Position numbers and translations under genes: made by a program
Notes under the pieces: generated by a model
What the model saw: only the letters and a program-made list of their open reading frames with translations
What the model was told of the DNA's origin: nothing
Database searches by the model: none
Part shown: positions 1 to 8,468 of the stretch, piece after piece
Layout: the number at the start of each line of letters is the position of its first letter
How positions within the stretch are numbered: the first letter of the stretch is position 1
From: Acidobacteriota bacterium
Lineage (GTDB): Bacteria; Acidobacteriota; Terriglobia; Terriglobales; Acidobacteriaceae
Direction of reading: 5' to 3'
Length of the DNA: 34,055 bases
NCBI GenBank assembly: GCA_021846945.1
Contig: JAJZVZ010000038.1
Coordinates: 1-34,055, forward strand

Positions 1-945
1 GGTGAGCAGTTCACTGGTTCTCCGCATCAGGTCGGAGTAGTTGCGCACATTCAGGAAGGGCTCAGGCTGATCGCCGTTGGGATCGACGGTGATGGGAAAC
101 GATCCCGAAAACCAGATCAGATTTTTGCGGCCGGGGATGGCGCTGAGATAACGGGCCAACTGCTGCATGGCGTCCATGGTGATGTGAACGCGCTGGTCAA
201 GCTGAAAGGAGGTCAGATCGGCTTCGAACTGCTGGATTGCGCTGACCGCTTCCGGGCTGGGCATGTGCGAGGGGTCCGCCATGCTGGCCAGAGTGTCTTC
301 GAGGGTCTGCTGGGCCGATTCAGTCTTGGAGTCGAGAATGACGGAAGCCTGCGCGTTGGCCCTCTTGCTCTGGAGCGCCCGGGTCAGTGCGCCGACGTCG
401 GTGGTGAAGCCTTCAATCAGCCGCAATTGCGAGGAGAGGGTGAAGATGGCGAGTGAAGTGCCGGGCTTGATCTTGCCCATGTATTCGATCATCTGGTGGC
501 GCACATCGGCCTGGTTGACCATGGGCGTGTTCAAGGCGTCAAGCAGGAGGACATTGACGGTGCCGGTGTCTGGATATACAGGGACGTTGGTGTAGGTGTT
601 CGGCGGCAGCTCACCGGGCTTCACGGGAGCCGCAGGCAGGGCCGTGGGTTTGTGCTCGTCGAATGCGCTGATCTGCTGCTCGTGGCCGTCTTCGATGACA
701 TGAAAGCGGCTGCGGTCGAGGTTGTAGACCGGGTTGCCGTGGTCGGTAACGACCACATCCACCAGAACCAGGTTGGCGTTGGCGCGCACCAGGGGCGCGG
801 GCTGGCCTGAAGCGGCAGGGGCAGACTGAGCAGCGGCGGGCTGCCCGGGCTGTGCCGGTGGCGCCTGGCCCATTCCAACGGACAGGGGCGCAGAAGCCAT
901 CAAACCGGCAGCGGCGAGGCCGGTAAGCGAGCGGATGGAAAGCAT
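1..945 (-). CDS. VWFA-related acidobacterial-type protein (3' end outside window)
   Basis: The reading frame opens at ATG 943-945 and stays open to the left edge (315 codons), so the C-terminus is missing. The N-terminus looks like an export signal (MLSIRSLTGLAAAGLMASAP), followed by a Pro/Ala/Gln-rich linker to about residue 50. Next comes a strand like NLVLVDVVVTD and the segment VYNLDRSRFHVIEDG, typical of the opening of the VWFA-related domain family that is expanded in Acidobacteria. Further on, VNVLLLDALNTP and GRKNLIWFSGSFP fit the Rossmann-like core strands of a von Willebrand A fold. Members are secreted or periplasmic and their roles are mostly unknown. An AGGGG stretch lies upstream of the start. 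Family assignment comes from recognised motifs, not from a search. Confidence 0.85.
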   Translation of the reverse strand, partial: MLSIRSLTGLAAAGLMASAPLSVGMGQAPPAQPGQPAAAQSAPAASGQPAPLVRANANLVLVDVVVTDHGNPVYNLDRSRFHVIEDGHEQQISAFDEHKPTALPAAPVKPGELPPNTYTNVPVYPDTGTVNVLLLDALNTPMVNQADVRHQMIEYMGKIKPGTSLAIFTLSSQLRLIEGFTTDVGALTRALQSKRANAQASVILDSKTESAQQTLEDTLASMADPSHMPSPEAVSAIQQFEADLTSFQLDQRVHITMDAMQQLARYLSAIPGRKNLIWFSGSFPITVDPNGDQPEPFLNVRNYSDLMRRTSELLT

Positions 946-1037
946 GACAGGATTCCCCTTTTCAAGGAGACGATTGGGGAAGCATTTGAGACCCGTCTCC
1001 GCTCAATTCCATAATGCGCCCGGCAGGCGGGTTGTGC

Positions 1038-2144
1038 TCAAAAATAGCGCTTGAGCTTGAGAATTTGAGACTCGAAGCCATACCAGAGCGCGGTGGCAAC
1101 CGCGGTTGATACGGCCAGACGGAAGGCTACGACGGCCAGGTTGCCGGCGATGCCGTAGCGGTCCATGCGCAGGTCGAACCAGCCGAAGAAGATGAAGACC
1201 GAGATGTGAATCATGTAGAGGCCGTAGCTGATGCGGCCATAAAAGGCCAGCGGACCGCTGCGCAGCGCGGCGCAAAGCGGGTTGCGTGCGCCGCTGGAGG
1301 TGATGGTGGCAAGCATGGCTCCGGCGAAGGCGACAGCCAACGCGGAGTCAAGGAAGGCGGTGCCGCCGGCAATGGTTGCGGTGGCCCAAATACCGGCGAC
1401 CAGGCCGCCAAGGCCCATCCAGAGCCAGACACGGCGGGTGAGTGGCAGCGTGTGCAAGGCCAGCGCCAGCAGACTGCCCCAGGCCAGGCCGTCAAGGTGA
1501 ATGAGCGTGTGCGTCGGCGTGATCCAGGGCAGATTGGCGCGGCGCAACAGCGGCGAGGCGACCAGCGTGGCGGCCAAAACCAAGGCCAGCATCCAGGGCC
1601 GGCGCAGGAAGCGCACCAGCGGCGCCCACACAAAGTAATACTGCTCCTCGATGGCCAGTGCCCAGGTGGGGCCAAGAGCGGGCGGCAGCGTCAGATGAAA
1701 GAGATTCTGGACAAAAAAGATGTAGGCCAGCCACGGCGCGGTTCGAATCGCCTGCCAAACGGGCGGGCCGATGAACCACGGAGCCTCAAGATACACCACG
1801 ATCAGTACCAGTGCGTAGACCGGCCAGATGCGCAAGATGCGGCGCGCATGGAAGTTGTGGAAGTAATGCGGCTTGTCGCGGGTGGTGAGCAGAATCGACG
1901 TGATCAGAAATCCGCTCAGCACAAAGAAGATGATGACCCCCGCCCAACCCCACAATGTGGCGTAGTAAATCCAGGTGCCCTTCAGACGCGGGTTGCAGTG
2001 GTAGAGGATGACAGCGAGAATCGCCAGGCCGCGCAGGCCGTCAAGTTCCGGGATGTATTTGGGCAGCCAGGTTGGACGTTGCATGGGTGAGCTTGGGCCG
2101 GGCGGCTTGAGGATGCTGCTGTCAATGAGCGATTTTCTGGGCAT
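1038..2144 (-). CDS. Acyltransferase-3 family membrane protein (OafA/YrhL type)
   Basis: About 368 residues with many hydrophobic segments, consistent with the roughly ten helices of acyltransferase 3. The signature near the N-terminus, YIPELDGLRGLAILAVILYH, carries the family's conserved R and H, and WALAIEEQYYFVWAPLV is the second typical block. Such proteins O-acetylate or otherwise acylate surface polysaccharide, lipid or antibiotic sugars in the inner membrane; the substrate here cannot be told. The start is uncertain: ATG at 2144, ATG at 2159 and TTG at 2165 all overlap the end of the upstream small membrane gene, and none has a strong ribosome-binding site. Translational coupling to that gene is therefore plausible. 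Confidence 0.9.
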   Translation of the reverse strand: MPRKSLIDSSILKPPGPSSPMQRPTWLPKYIPELDGLRGLAILAVILYHCNPRLKGTWIYYATLWGWAGVIIFFVLSGFLITSILLTTRDKPHYFHNFHARRILRIWPVYALVLIVVYLEAPWFIGPPVWQAIRTAPWLAYIFFVQNLFHLTLPPALGPTWALAIEEQYYFVWAPLVRFLRRPWMLALVLAATLVASPLLRRANLPWITPTHTLIHLDGLAWGSLLALALHTLPLTRRVWLWMGLGGLVAGIWATATIAGGTAFLDSALAVAFAGAMLATITSSGARNPLCAALRSGPLAFYGRISYGLYMIHISVFIFFGWFDLRMDRYGIAGNLAVVAFRLAVSTAVATALWYGFESQILKLKRYF

Positions 2145-2370
2145 CTCTGGCAAAGCCATCCACAATCCAGCCGGCGATCCAGAGTATCGCGCCGAGCATG
2201 ACCAGCGGAATGCATGCTGGAATCAGGATGCCCCACGGAAAGAGCGTTCCAGAATGGAAGGTGGTTATGCCCACCGTTACAAGAACCAGCAGGACAAGCG
2301 CGGAAATCGGGATCAAGACCATCCACTGCCCTGCGCGTTGCATTCTTCTTGCTCCTTCATGAATGTTCAT
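2122..2370 (-). CDS. Small two-helix membrane protein, unknown function
   Basis: An 82-residue protein starting at ATG 2368-2370, directly preceded by an excellent ribosome-binding site (AAGGAGAGGCG before ATG). It has two predicted membrane helices, MVLIPISALVLLVLVTVGIT and LIPACIPLVMLGAILWIAGW, separated by a short loop, and a short charged C-tail. Its end overlaps the start of the acyltransferase-3 gene by 20-40 bases depending on that gene's start, so the two are very probably co-translated. I do not recognise the family. The strong ribosome-binding site and hydropathy pattern argue that it is real rather than a chance frame. Confidence 0.72.
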   Translation of the reverse strand: MNIHEGARRMQRAGQWMVLIPISALVLLVLVTVGITTFHSGTLFPWGILIPACIPLVMLGAILWIAGWIVDGFARDAQKIAH

Positions 2371-2460
2371 CGCCTCTCCTTGCTGAGCGTGATCATGGTA
2401 TCACCTGATTGATTCGCACTTGCTCCCGGCCTTCAGTTTACTTCTGCCTTTCTGCAGCAA

Positions 2461-2489
2461 GAGGATGGGAAAGCAAGCTCCCCATCCTC
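2461..2489 (-). terminator. Inverted repeat after proC, possible terminator
   Basis: A 9-bp perfect stem (GAGGATGGG / CCCATCCTC) with an 11-base loop lies about 40 bases past the proC stop. There is no clear T-run on the minus strand, so it may be a weak or factor-assisted terminator separating proC from the downstream small membrane gene. Confidence 0.4.
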
Positions 2490-2525
2490 TCACTATCGCT
2501 CTTTTATGATCCCTGGCCCGGTTCG

Positions 2526-3380
2526 TCATCCCGCGGCCAGTTGCTTGGCGCGCTCGGTGGCGCGCATCACGGCCTTGATCAGGGCGACGCGCAGCCCGCC
2601 TTCCTCCAACTCCAGAATGCCGTCAATAGTGCAGCCGGCGGGGGTGGTCACGGCGTCCTTCAGCAGGGCCGGATGATAGCCGGTCTCCAGCACCATCTTG
2701 GCGGAGCCGTAGGCGGTTTGCGCGGCCAGCAGCGTGGCGATGTCGCGGGGCAGGCCCACTTTCACGCCTGCCTCGGCCAGCGCTTCGATGATGATGTAGA
2801 CATAGGCCGGGCCTGAGCCGGACAGCCCGGTTACGGCGTCCATATGCTTCTCGTCCACAACTACGGTGCGGCCAACGGTCTCGAAGATGCGGTGCGCCAG
2901 ATCCATCTTTTCGTCGCTGACAAAGCGCCCGCGGCAGAGAGCCGCTACGCCCGCTCCCAGCGCGGACGGGGTGTTCGGCATGGCGCGGATCACGGCGATT
3001 TCCATGCCGGCGGCTTCTTCAATGGCGCGGGTCTTGACCGAAGCCGCGAATGAGACGATTGCCTTTTCCCGCGTGAGCGCGGGGCGGATTTCGGCAATAA
3101 GATCGGGCACCTGGAAGGGCTTGACACCGACCAGAATCAGGTCGGCCTGCCGGACCGCCGCAAGGTTATCGGTGCCGACGTCCACGCCCCACTGCGTGCT
3201 GAGGGCGAGCGCGCGCTCAGCGTGGCCTACGGTGGCATGAATCCGGTCGGGGGAGAACAGGTTCTCTTTTAAGAATGCCTGGAGCAGGATGCCGCCCATC
3301 TTGCCGGCGCCCAAAACTGCCACGCGCATATTAGGCAATTGCGCGGGTACCTCAGTGGCCTCAATGGCTATTTCTGCCAT
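2526..3380 (-). CDS. proC: Pyrroline-5-carboxylate reductase
   Basis: Final step of proline synthesis: NAD(P)H-dependent reduction of pyrroline-5-carboxylate in the cytoplasm. The N-terminal Rossmann motif MRVAVLGAGKMGGILLQAFL is preceded by about 18 extra residues. The C-terminal dimerisation domain carries SGSGPAYVYIIIEALAEAG and the family signature TTPAGCTIDGILELE. The start chosen is ATG at 3380, which has AAAAAGGAAAC immediately upstream; an in-frame ATG at 3407 lacks a ribosome-binding site. The resulting 284 residues match the usual 265-285. It stands alone, flanked by hairpins on both sides. Confidence 0.96.
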   Translation of the reverse strand: MAEIAIEATEVPAQLPNMRVAVLGAGKMGGILLQAFLKENLFSPDRIHATVGHAERALALSTQWGVDVGTDNLAAVRQADLILVGVKPFQVPDLIAEIRPALTREKAIVSFAASVKTRAIEEAAGMEIAVIRAMPNTPSALGAGVAALCRGRFVSDEKMDLAHRIFETVGRTVVVDEKHMDAVTGLSGSGPAYVYIIIEALAEAGVKVGLPRDIATLLAAQTAYGSAKMVLETGYHPALLKDAVTTPAGCTIDGILELEEGGLRVALIKAVMRATERAKQLAAG

Positions 3381-3513
3381 GTTTCCTTTTTCCTGGGAGG
3401 AAGTCATAGTGCTGACTTCAGGATACTCGCATTGCCCGCTGGCGCGCGGATAGAGATGCCGGGCAATGAAAAACGATGCCTGCGGAGGCTGACCGGGAAA
3501 ATGGCTGAAGCAG

Positions 3514-3540
3514 GCCGGCCGACGCCAGGGACCGGCCGGC
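3514..3540 (-). terminator. GC-rich hairpin downstream of the secreted unknown protein
   Basis: A 7-bp perfect stem, GCCGGCC / GGCCGGC, with a 13-base loop starts a few bases beyond the stop at 3547. The minus strand after the stem contains only a short T4 about 14 bases later, so termination activity is uncertain. Confidence 0.35.
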
Positions 3541-3546
3541 GGCTGA

Positions 3547-4713
3547 TTACCGGCTGAGCATCATTTCATTGGCGAGAAAATCCTTGATTGTGTCGTCCAC
3601 GTTCTTGACGCGGTCGGCGGCAGACCAGCTCGAGTTCCAAATCAGGTAGCCGCCCGGCAACGTCAGGAACTTGTCGCCGTTCGCCATGGCATCTGCGGTC
3701 GTCATTGTCCACGCGTTATATTCCAGGAAATATAGATCGGCAATTTGATCTGGCTTCGCGGGATGGCGCAGGTCGGCTACGTGTTGCCCCAAATGAACGA
3801 TCGCCCTCACCTCGGCATCCCCCTCCAGGCGGCTGAGGTTCAGGATGCAGTTGAAAAGAACGCCATCCGGGGAATCGTGCGTGCCCTGCGCGTCTCCCTT
3901 CGGGGTTGCCTCGTTGATGGTTCCGTAGGAGAGGGTAACCCCGGTGTGCTCTCCGGGTTTGCCGAACTCGGCCATATCTTTCTGGCCCTGAATTCCGGCC
4001 TGAGAGCTTCCCAGGCGGGCGACCGACTTTTGTGCGGCGATGATCGGATCGTAGAGGTCTCCGTTGCCTGAAAAGAGCTTCGCTTCGCCCTTGCTGAGGG
4101 CATCGGCTTTAGAGTAGTCAATTTCCTTTGAGGTAACGTCAGAAACCGATTGCAGGACCAGCCGCGCCGGGTAGGCATTCAGATTGCCGAAGCCGCCGAA
4201 GCCGATGATCTTGCCGGCGGCATCGCGCTGTAGCGAAGCGTCCTTCACGCCATCCAAACGGCCCACCAGGGTGGCTGTCACTTCATAACGGGTGCATCCC
4301 AGGCACAATCCGGCGCCCTTGACGTGAGGCTGGGCGAGCAGAGAATCAAACTGCTTAAAGCTCTTATCCTTTTCCAGCTTTACCGGCTGCCGCTGCTCCG
4401 TCTGGAATTTGCCGGAGAAGTTGCGCGCCGGTTGCAACTCCAGAAGGGCAACCGGACCCGCTTTCGCCTTGGATCCCTGCGGGTAGGCAAGCCAGATTCC
4501 GTCGACTGGCTGGCCGCACTTGTCGCCCTTGACGATGAACTGGTCGAAACCAGCCACCACCGTGCCTTTAATGCGAACCACCTTTCCGTCGAACGATTGA
4601 GGATTGGCAAGTATGTTGCAAACCGTCGTATCGACGGCCTGCGCAACTGCGGGCGCCTGCAAAAGGCAGGCAGCGGCAAAGATGAACGACGCTAGAATAC
4701 ACAGACGTTTCAT
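3547..4713 (-). CDS. Secreted protein of unknown function
   Basis: 388 residues from ATG 4711-4713, which has AAGAGGATCTT immediately upstream; a TTG six codons earlier is a worse start. The N-terminus MKRLCILASFIFAAACLLQA, followed by PAVAQA, is a signal peptide with a plausible AxA cleavage site. Residues about 38-70 (SFDGKVVRIKGTVVAGFDQFIVKG) resemble a small beta-barrel such as an OB-fold. The only mature cysteines I see are an early pair and a C-x-x-C (LCLGC) near residue 140. No catalytic motif is recognisable. Some pieces are mildly repetitive of acidobacterial exported proteins, but no family name can be given. It sits alone between proC and sucD with hairpins on both sides. Confidence 0.8.
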   Translation of the reverse strand: MKRLCILASFIFAAACLLQAPAVAQAVDTTVCNILANPQSFDGKVVRIKGTVVAGFDQFIVKGDKCGQPVDGIWLAYPQGSKAKAGPVALLELQPARNFSGKFQTEQRQPVKLEKDKSFKQFDSLLAQPHVKGAGLCLGCTRYEVTATLVGRLDGVKDASLQRDAAGKIIGFGGFGNLNAYPARLVLQSVSDVTSKEIDYSKADALSKGEAKLFSGNGDLYDPIIAAQKSVARLGSSQAGIQGQKDMAEFGKPGEHTGVTLSYGTINEATPKGDAQGTHDSPDGVLFNCILNLSRLEGDAEVRAIVHLGQHVADLRHPAKPDQIADLYFLEYNAWTMTTADAMANGDKFLTLPGGYLIWNSSWSAADRVKNVDDTIKDFLANEMMLSR

Positions 4714-5084
4714 AAGATCCTCTTGAACCAATGCCGAGTAAGCAAAGGCATTGCAGATTTAATTGGCAACCGGACACCTGTTGTCAGGAACTGGTAAGAA
4801 TACCACGCCAGAAGCGCAGACTGCCCGCCCCGCAATGACCCGGCGGGAGAAACGCGTTTTCAAGTTTCTCTGTTTCTGGCAACTCGGGGTCAGTGAGTCT
4901 GGCCGTCAAGGTCCCGGGCGCTAGCATGCGTTTGCCGGGAATGCCGATTTTGGAAGTTCTGCCCTGCTGGAGCAGGTTCAAAACAATTCTGGCGGCGCGG
5001 ACGCCGCCAGGACCGCCGATCCGCGCTACCCTTCAGATCGATACTCTTTCATTAAGCCGCGAATCCGGCGGCTGATAGCTGTCT
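4714..5084. other. Non-coding gap between the secreted protein and sucD
   Basis: About 370 bases with no convincing gene. It contains the sucCD terminator (4978-5010) and, nearer 4714, room for the promoter of the minus-strand secreted protein. The small open frames here have no ribosome-binding site or recognisable product. Confidence 0.6.
4978..5010 (-). terminator. Rho-independent terminator of sucC-sucD
   Basis: A perfect 9-bp stem CTGGCGGCG / CGCCGCCAG (4989-4997 with 5002-5010) encloses a 4-base loop. On the minus strand it is followed by AATTGTTTTG. It lies 75 bases past the sucD stop. Confidence 0.7.
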
Positions 5085-5960
5085 TTACGCCTTGCCGATC
5101 ACGTTTGCCAGCATATCGCCAATCTCCGCGGGCGAGACAACCACGTGAATTCCCGCGGCGGTCATGGCCTTCATCTTGTCGGCCGCGGAGCCCTGGCCTC
5201 CGCTGATGATGGCGCCGGCGTGGCCCATGCGGCGGCCCGGAGGCGCGGTTTGCCCGGCGATAAAGCCAACCACAGGCTTCTTCACGTTCTGCTTGACGAA
5301 CGCTGCCGCGGCTTCTTCGGCCGAGCCGCCAATCTCGCCGATCATAACGATGGCTTCGGTCTGCGGGTCGTCATTGAGCAGGCGCAGCGCGTCGATGTGC
5401 GTGGTGCCGATGATCGGATCGCCGCCGATACCGATGGCCGTCGATTGGCCGATGCCGCGCTGCGTCAACTGATGCACGGCTTCATAGGTGAGCGTGCCTG
5501 AGCGTGAGACGATGCCCACCGAGCCTTCTTTGTGGATATGGCCGGGCATGATGCCGATCTTGGCCTTGCCGGGCGAGATGACGCCGGGGCAGTTGGGGCC
5601 GATGAGCCGCGACTTCGAGGTTTTGAGCCTGGCCCACACCTTCACCATGTCGAGCGTGGGAATACCCTCGGTGATGCAGACGATCAGCGGAATTCCGGCG
5701 TCTTCGGCCTCCAGAATCGCGTCCGCCGCGAACGGCGGTGGAACGAAGATCATCGTCGCATTCGCGCCGGTTTTCTCTACGGCATCGGAGACGGTATTGA
5801 AGACCGGCCAACCCTCATGCGTCGTGCCGCCTTTGCCAGGCGTGACGCCGCCAACGACATTGGTTCCGTATTCGGCGCAGCCTTTGGCGTGGAAGGTGCC
5901 TTCCTTGCCGGTAAGACCCTGAACGATGAGTCGAGTTTCCTTTGTAACCAGTACCGCCAT
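5085..5960 (-). CDS. sucD: Succinyl-CoA ligase, alpha subunit
   Basis: Catalyses, with SucC, the interconversion of succinyl-CoA and succinate with substrate-level nucleotide phosphorylation in the TCA cycle. 291 residues, the usual length. The N-terminal CoA-binding Rossmann domain shows [12 protein letters not shown] and GGVTPGKGG; the middle has [12 protein letters not shown]; the C-terminal ligase domain contains the phosphohistidine motif [10 protein letters not shown], with the active-site His at about residue 247. ATG 5958-5960 begins one base after the sucC stop, so the two subunits are translationally coupled and made in equal amounts. Confidence 0.98.
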   Translation of the reverse strand: MAVLVTKETRLIVQGLTGKEGTFHAKGCAEYGTNVVGGVTPGKGGTTHEGWPVFNTVSDAVEKTGANATMIFVPPPFAADAILEAEDAGIPLIVCITEGIPTLDMVKVWARLKTSKSRLIGPNCPGVISPGKAKIGIMPGHIHKEGSVGIVSRSGTLTYEAVHQLTQRGIGQSTAIGIGGDPIIGTTHIDALRLLNDDPQTEAIVMIGEIGGSAEEAAAAFVKQNVKKPVVGFIAGQTAPPGRRMGHAGAIISGGQGSAADKMKAMTAAGIHVVVSPAEIGDMLANVIGKA

Positions 5961-5961
5961 C

Positions 5962-7143
5962 TTATGCCCTCACTCCTGCCGCTGCGGCGACGACCAATTC
6001 TGCTGCTTCCTTCATCGTTGCGCCCACCTGGAAGTTCAAGCCCGACTCCTTGAGAATCTTGCGTCCTTCCTCAACATTGGTGCCTTCAAGCCGAAGCACA
6101 ATGGGCACTTTCACCTTGAGGTTCTGCGCCGCGGCGACAACGCCTGTAGCCAGCCGGTCCACGCGCAGAATGCCGCCGAAGATGTTGATGAAGATCGCCT
6201 TCACGTGCGAGTCGGAGAGCAGGATCTCGAACGCATGCTCGATCTGCTCCTGGGTTGCGCCGCCGCCCACGTCAAGGAAGTTGGCGGGGCTGCCGCCCGC
6301 GTACTGGATGATGTCCATGGTCGCCATCGCCAGACCCGCGCCGTTCACCATGCAGGCGATGGAGCCGTCGAGCTTGATGTAGTTGAGCGCGTACTTGCTG
6401 GCTTCGACCTCAAGCGGAGCCTCTTCGTCCACATCGCGCAGCGCCTTGATGTCGGCGTGGCGGAAGAGCGCGTTGTCGTCAAAGTTGATCTTGGCGTCGA
6501 GGGCGAAGAGCTTGCCGTCCTTGGTGGTGATGAAAGGATTGATTTCGACCAGCGAAGCATCGGTTTCGACGAATGCTTTGTAAAGACTCTGGAAGAACGA
6601 TACCGCCTGGTTGATCTGTGCGGCTTTAAGACCCAGCGCGAACGCCAGCTTGCGCGCCTGCCATGCGCCGAAGCCGACGGCGGGATCGATGGTCTCCTTG
6701 AAGATGGCCTCGGGAGTCTTCGCCGCCACTTCTTCGATCTCCATGCCGCCCGCCTGCGAAGCCATGAAAACCAGCTTGCCGACAGCGCGGTCAAGCACGA
6801 TGCCGAGATAAAGCTCGCGGTCAATGGCTGCCGTTTCTTCAACGAGCAACCGCCGCACCTTTTGCCCCTGAGGACCGGTCTGGTGGGTCACCAGTTGCAT
6901 GCCAAGAATGTTCTTGACGTGCGTTTCCGCCTCTTCGCGCGTGCGGGCCACCTTCACGCCGCCGCCCTTGCCGCGGCCTCCGGCGTGAATCTGCGCCTTC
7001 ACAACAACCCCCGACGCTCCCTCGGCAAACAATTTGCGGGCCACTGCAGCGGCTTCTTCCGGAGTGTTGGCCACCTCGCCCTTGGGCACAGGAACGCCGT
7101 ACTTCGCCAGAATTTCTTTTGCCTGATATTCGTGAATTTTCAT
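5962..7143 (-). CDS. sucC: Succinyl-CoA ligase, beta subunit
   Basis: The nucleotide-specificity and ATP-grasp subunit of succinyl-CoA synthetase. It begins [20 protein letters not shown], the canonical SucC start, at ATG 7141-7143; the frame extends a few codons upstream but homology fixes the start. 393 residues. The ATP-grasp region has [19 protein letters not shown], and the C-terminal domain shows [13 protein letters not shown] and [13 protein letters not shown], which contact the alpha subunit and succinate. First gene of sucCD, divergent from trpD across about 160 bases that must hold both promoters. Confidence 0.98.
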   Translation of the reverse strand: MKIHEYQAKEILAKYGVPVPKGEVANTPEEAAAVARKLFAEGASGVVVKAQIHAGGRGKGGGVKVARTREEAETHVKNILGMQLVTHQTGPQGQKVRRLLVEETAAIDRELYLGIVLDRAVGKLVFMASQAGGMEIEEVAAKTPEAIFKETIDPAVGFGAWQARKLAFALGLKAAQINQAVSFFQSLYKAFVETDASLVEINPFITTKDGKLFALDAKINFDDNALFRHADIKALRDVDEEAPLEVEASKYALNYIKLDGSIACMVNGAGLAMATMDIIQYAGGSPANFLDVGGGATQEQIEHAFEILLSDSHVKAIFINIFGGILRVDRLATGVVAAAQNLKVKVPIVLRLEGTNVEEGRKILKESGLNFQVGATMKEAAELVVAAAAGVRA

Positions 7144-7301
7144 AGTTGGTAGGAACCGCCCCATCCGCTGCTGTCAAAAGAATTTGGAGCCAGGCAGATC
7201 AAATCCAGGCCCGCAAGACTGAGCCAGCGGTACTCCTGAATAGTATCTTGCTGGCCGATGGAGCGGCAAACCAACCGCGCGTGCCGTTACCATGGAAAGA
7301 T

Positions 7302-8360
7302 ATGGCGTCATTGAAGGAGTTTTTAAAACCGCTGGCCGAAGATGGCGCGGCCCTGACCCGCGAACAGGCGGCGTCCGCCCTCAAGGAGATTCTTTCCGGT
7401 GAAGTGCCGGAGGTGGAAACAGCGGCGCTGCTGGCGGTGATGGCCACGCGCGGTGAGCAGGCGCCCGAGCTGGCCGGCTTCGTTGAGGTGATGCGCGCGC
7501 GCGTCACGCCGGTTCCCTTGGCCGATGAAGAGCGCGAAGAACTCGTCGATGTGGTCGGCACCGGCGGAGGTGGTCCGCTGACTTTCAACATCTCTTCCGG
7601 CGCAGCGCTGGTGGCGGCGGCAGCCGGCGCCAAGGTGGCCAAGCACGGCAACCGCGCCGTTACCTCGCGTTGCGGCTCGGCCGATGTGCTTGAGGCGCTG
7701 GGTGTGCCCATCGCCCTGGAACCGGAGTTGGCTGTCGCCTGCCTGCGCGAGACTGGATTTATGTTTCTCTTTGCGCCGCATTATCACCCCGCCATGAAAG
7801 CGGTGGGCCCGCTCAGAAAGGCACTTGGATTTCGCACCATCTTCAACCTCTGCGGCCCGCTCACCAATCCGGCCGGTGCGCGCACCCAGGTCATCGGCGT
7901 GCTGGCGCCCAGCAAGGTTCTGCTGGTGGGGCGCACGCTCGCGGAGTTGGGAGCCAGGCGGGCCTTTGTCGTGCACGGCAGCGATGGCATCGACGAACTG
8001 ACCACCACCGGCGAGTCTGTCGTTGCCCGCGTGGAGGAAACAGAGACCGGCGAATTCACCTTGAAGGCGGCCCGCGTCACGCCGGAGATGGCCGGCCTGC
8101 CACGCACCACGCTCGACCATTTCATTGGCGGCGACGTAGAGACCAACACGGCCTTGCTCTACGACGTGCTGACCGGCATCCCCGGCGCGCGGCGTGACAT
8201 TGTGCTGCTGAATGCCGCCGGAGCATTGGTGGCTGCAGGCGTGGCCGAAGATCTGAAGCAGGGCGTGGCGATGGGTGCCGAGGCCATCGACTCCGGCCAG
8301 GCTGCGGCCACACTCGAAAAGCTGCGCCGGTTCAGGGCGAAATACCAAAAGGCGCAGTAA
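7302..8360 (+). CDS. trpD: Anthranilate phosphoribosyltransferase
   Basis: Second step of tryptophan synthesis: transfers the phosphoribosyl group of PRPP to anthranilate. Start ATG 7302 has GGAAAG two bases upstream; the open frame continues 52 codons further 5' but without a ribosome-binding site, and 352 residues fits the family. Helical N-terminal domain 1-70, then the PRPP loop VGTGGGGPLTFNISSG (residues 85-100), KHGNRAVTSRCGSADVLEALG, the FLFAPHYHPAMKAVGPLRKALGFRT block and NLCGPLTNPA, all diagnostic. The usual GTGGDG is GTGGGG here, so the Asp of the loop is Gly (residue 90). It is not clustered with other trp genes. Confidence 0.97.
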   Translation: MASLKEFLKPLAEDGAALTREQAASALKEILSGEVPEVETAALLAVMATRGEQAPELAGFVEVMRARVTPVPLADEEREELVDVVGTGGGGPLTFNISSGAALVAAAAGAKVAKHGNRAVTSRCGSADVLEALGVPIALEPELAVACLRETGFMFLFAPHYHPAMKAVGPLRKALGFRTIFNLCGPLTNPAGARTQVIGVLAPSKVLLVGRTLAELGARRAFVVHGSDGIDELTTTGESVVARVEETETGEFTLKAARVTPEMAGLPRTTLDHFIGGDVETNTALLYDVLTGIPGARRDIVLLNAAGALVAAGVAEDLKQGVAMGAEAIDSGQAAATLEKLRRFRAKYQKAQ

Positions 8361-8468
8361 TTTCATCTGCAAGCTGACACGCGCGCGATTTTTGGGGACA
8401 ATCATTCCCATGGTTGGTGCAGCGTCAAGCCTTTTCGTCGAATGTCGAGGCAGGATAGGAGCACTCAG

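Noticed and set aside
184..810. Three plus-strand open frames and one on the minus strand near the left edge
   Set aside because: They overlap the partial VWFA-domain gene, which is recognisable in its own minus-strand frame.
1206..2090. 294-codon plus-strand frame opposite the acyltransferase
   Set aside because: Antisense to a membrane protein; its translation is a charged low-complexity sequence typical of such shadows.
4612..4626. GTTGCAAAC as a fourth copy of the palindromic operator
   Set aside because: Only the central few bases match, there is no second half-site, and it lies inside a coding region.
5926..7152. 408-codon plus-strand open frame opposite sucC
   Set aside because: It is an antisense shadow of an unmistakable sucC gene; high GC leaves few stop codons in that frame, and the product resembles nothing.
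7323..8411. 362-codon minus-strand frame opposite trpD
   Set aside because: Shadow of trpD, rich in Gln/Arg/His as expected from reversed codons, with no ribosome-binding site.
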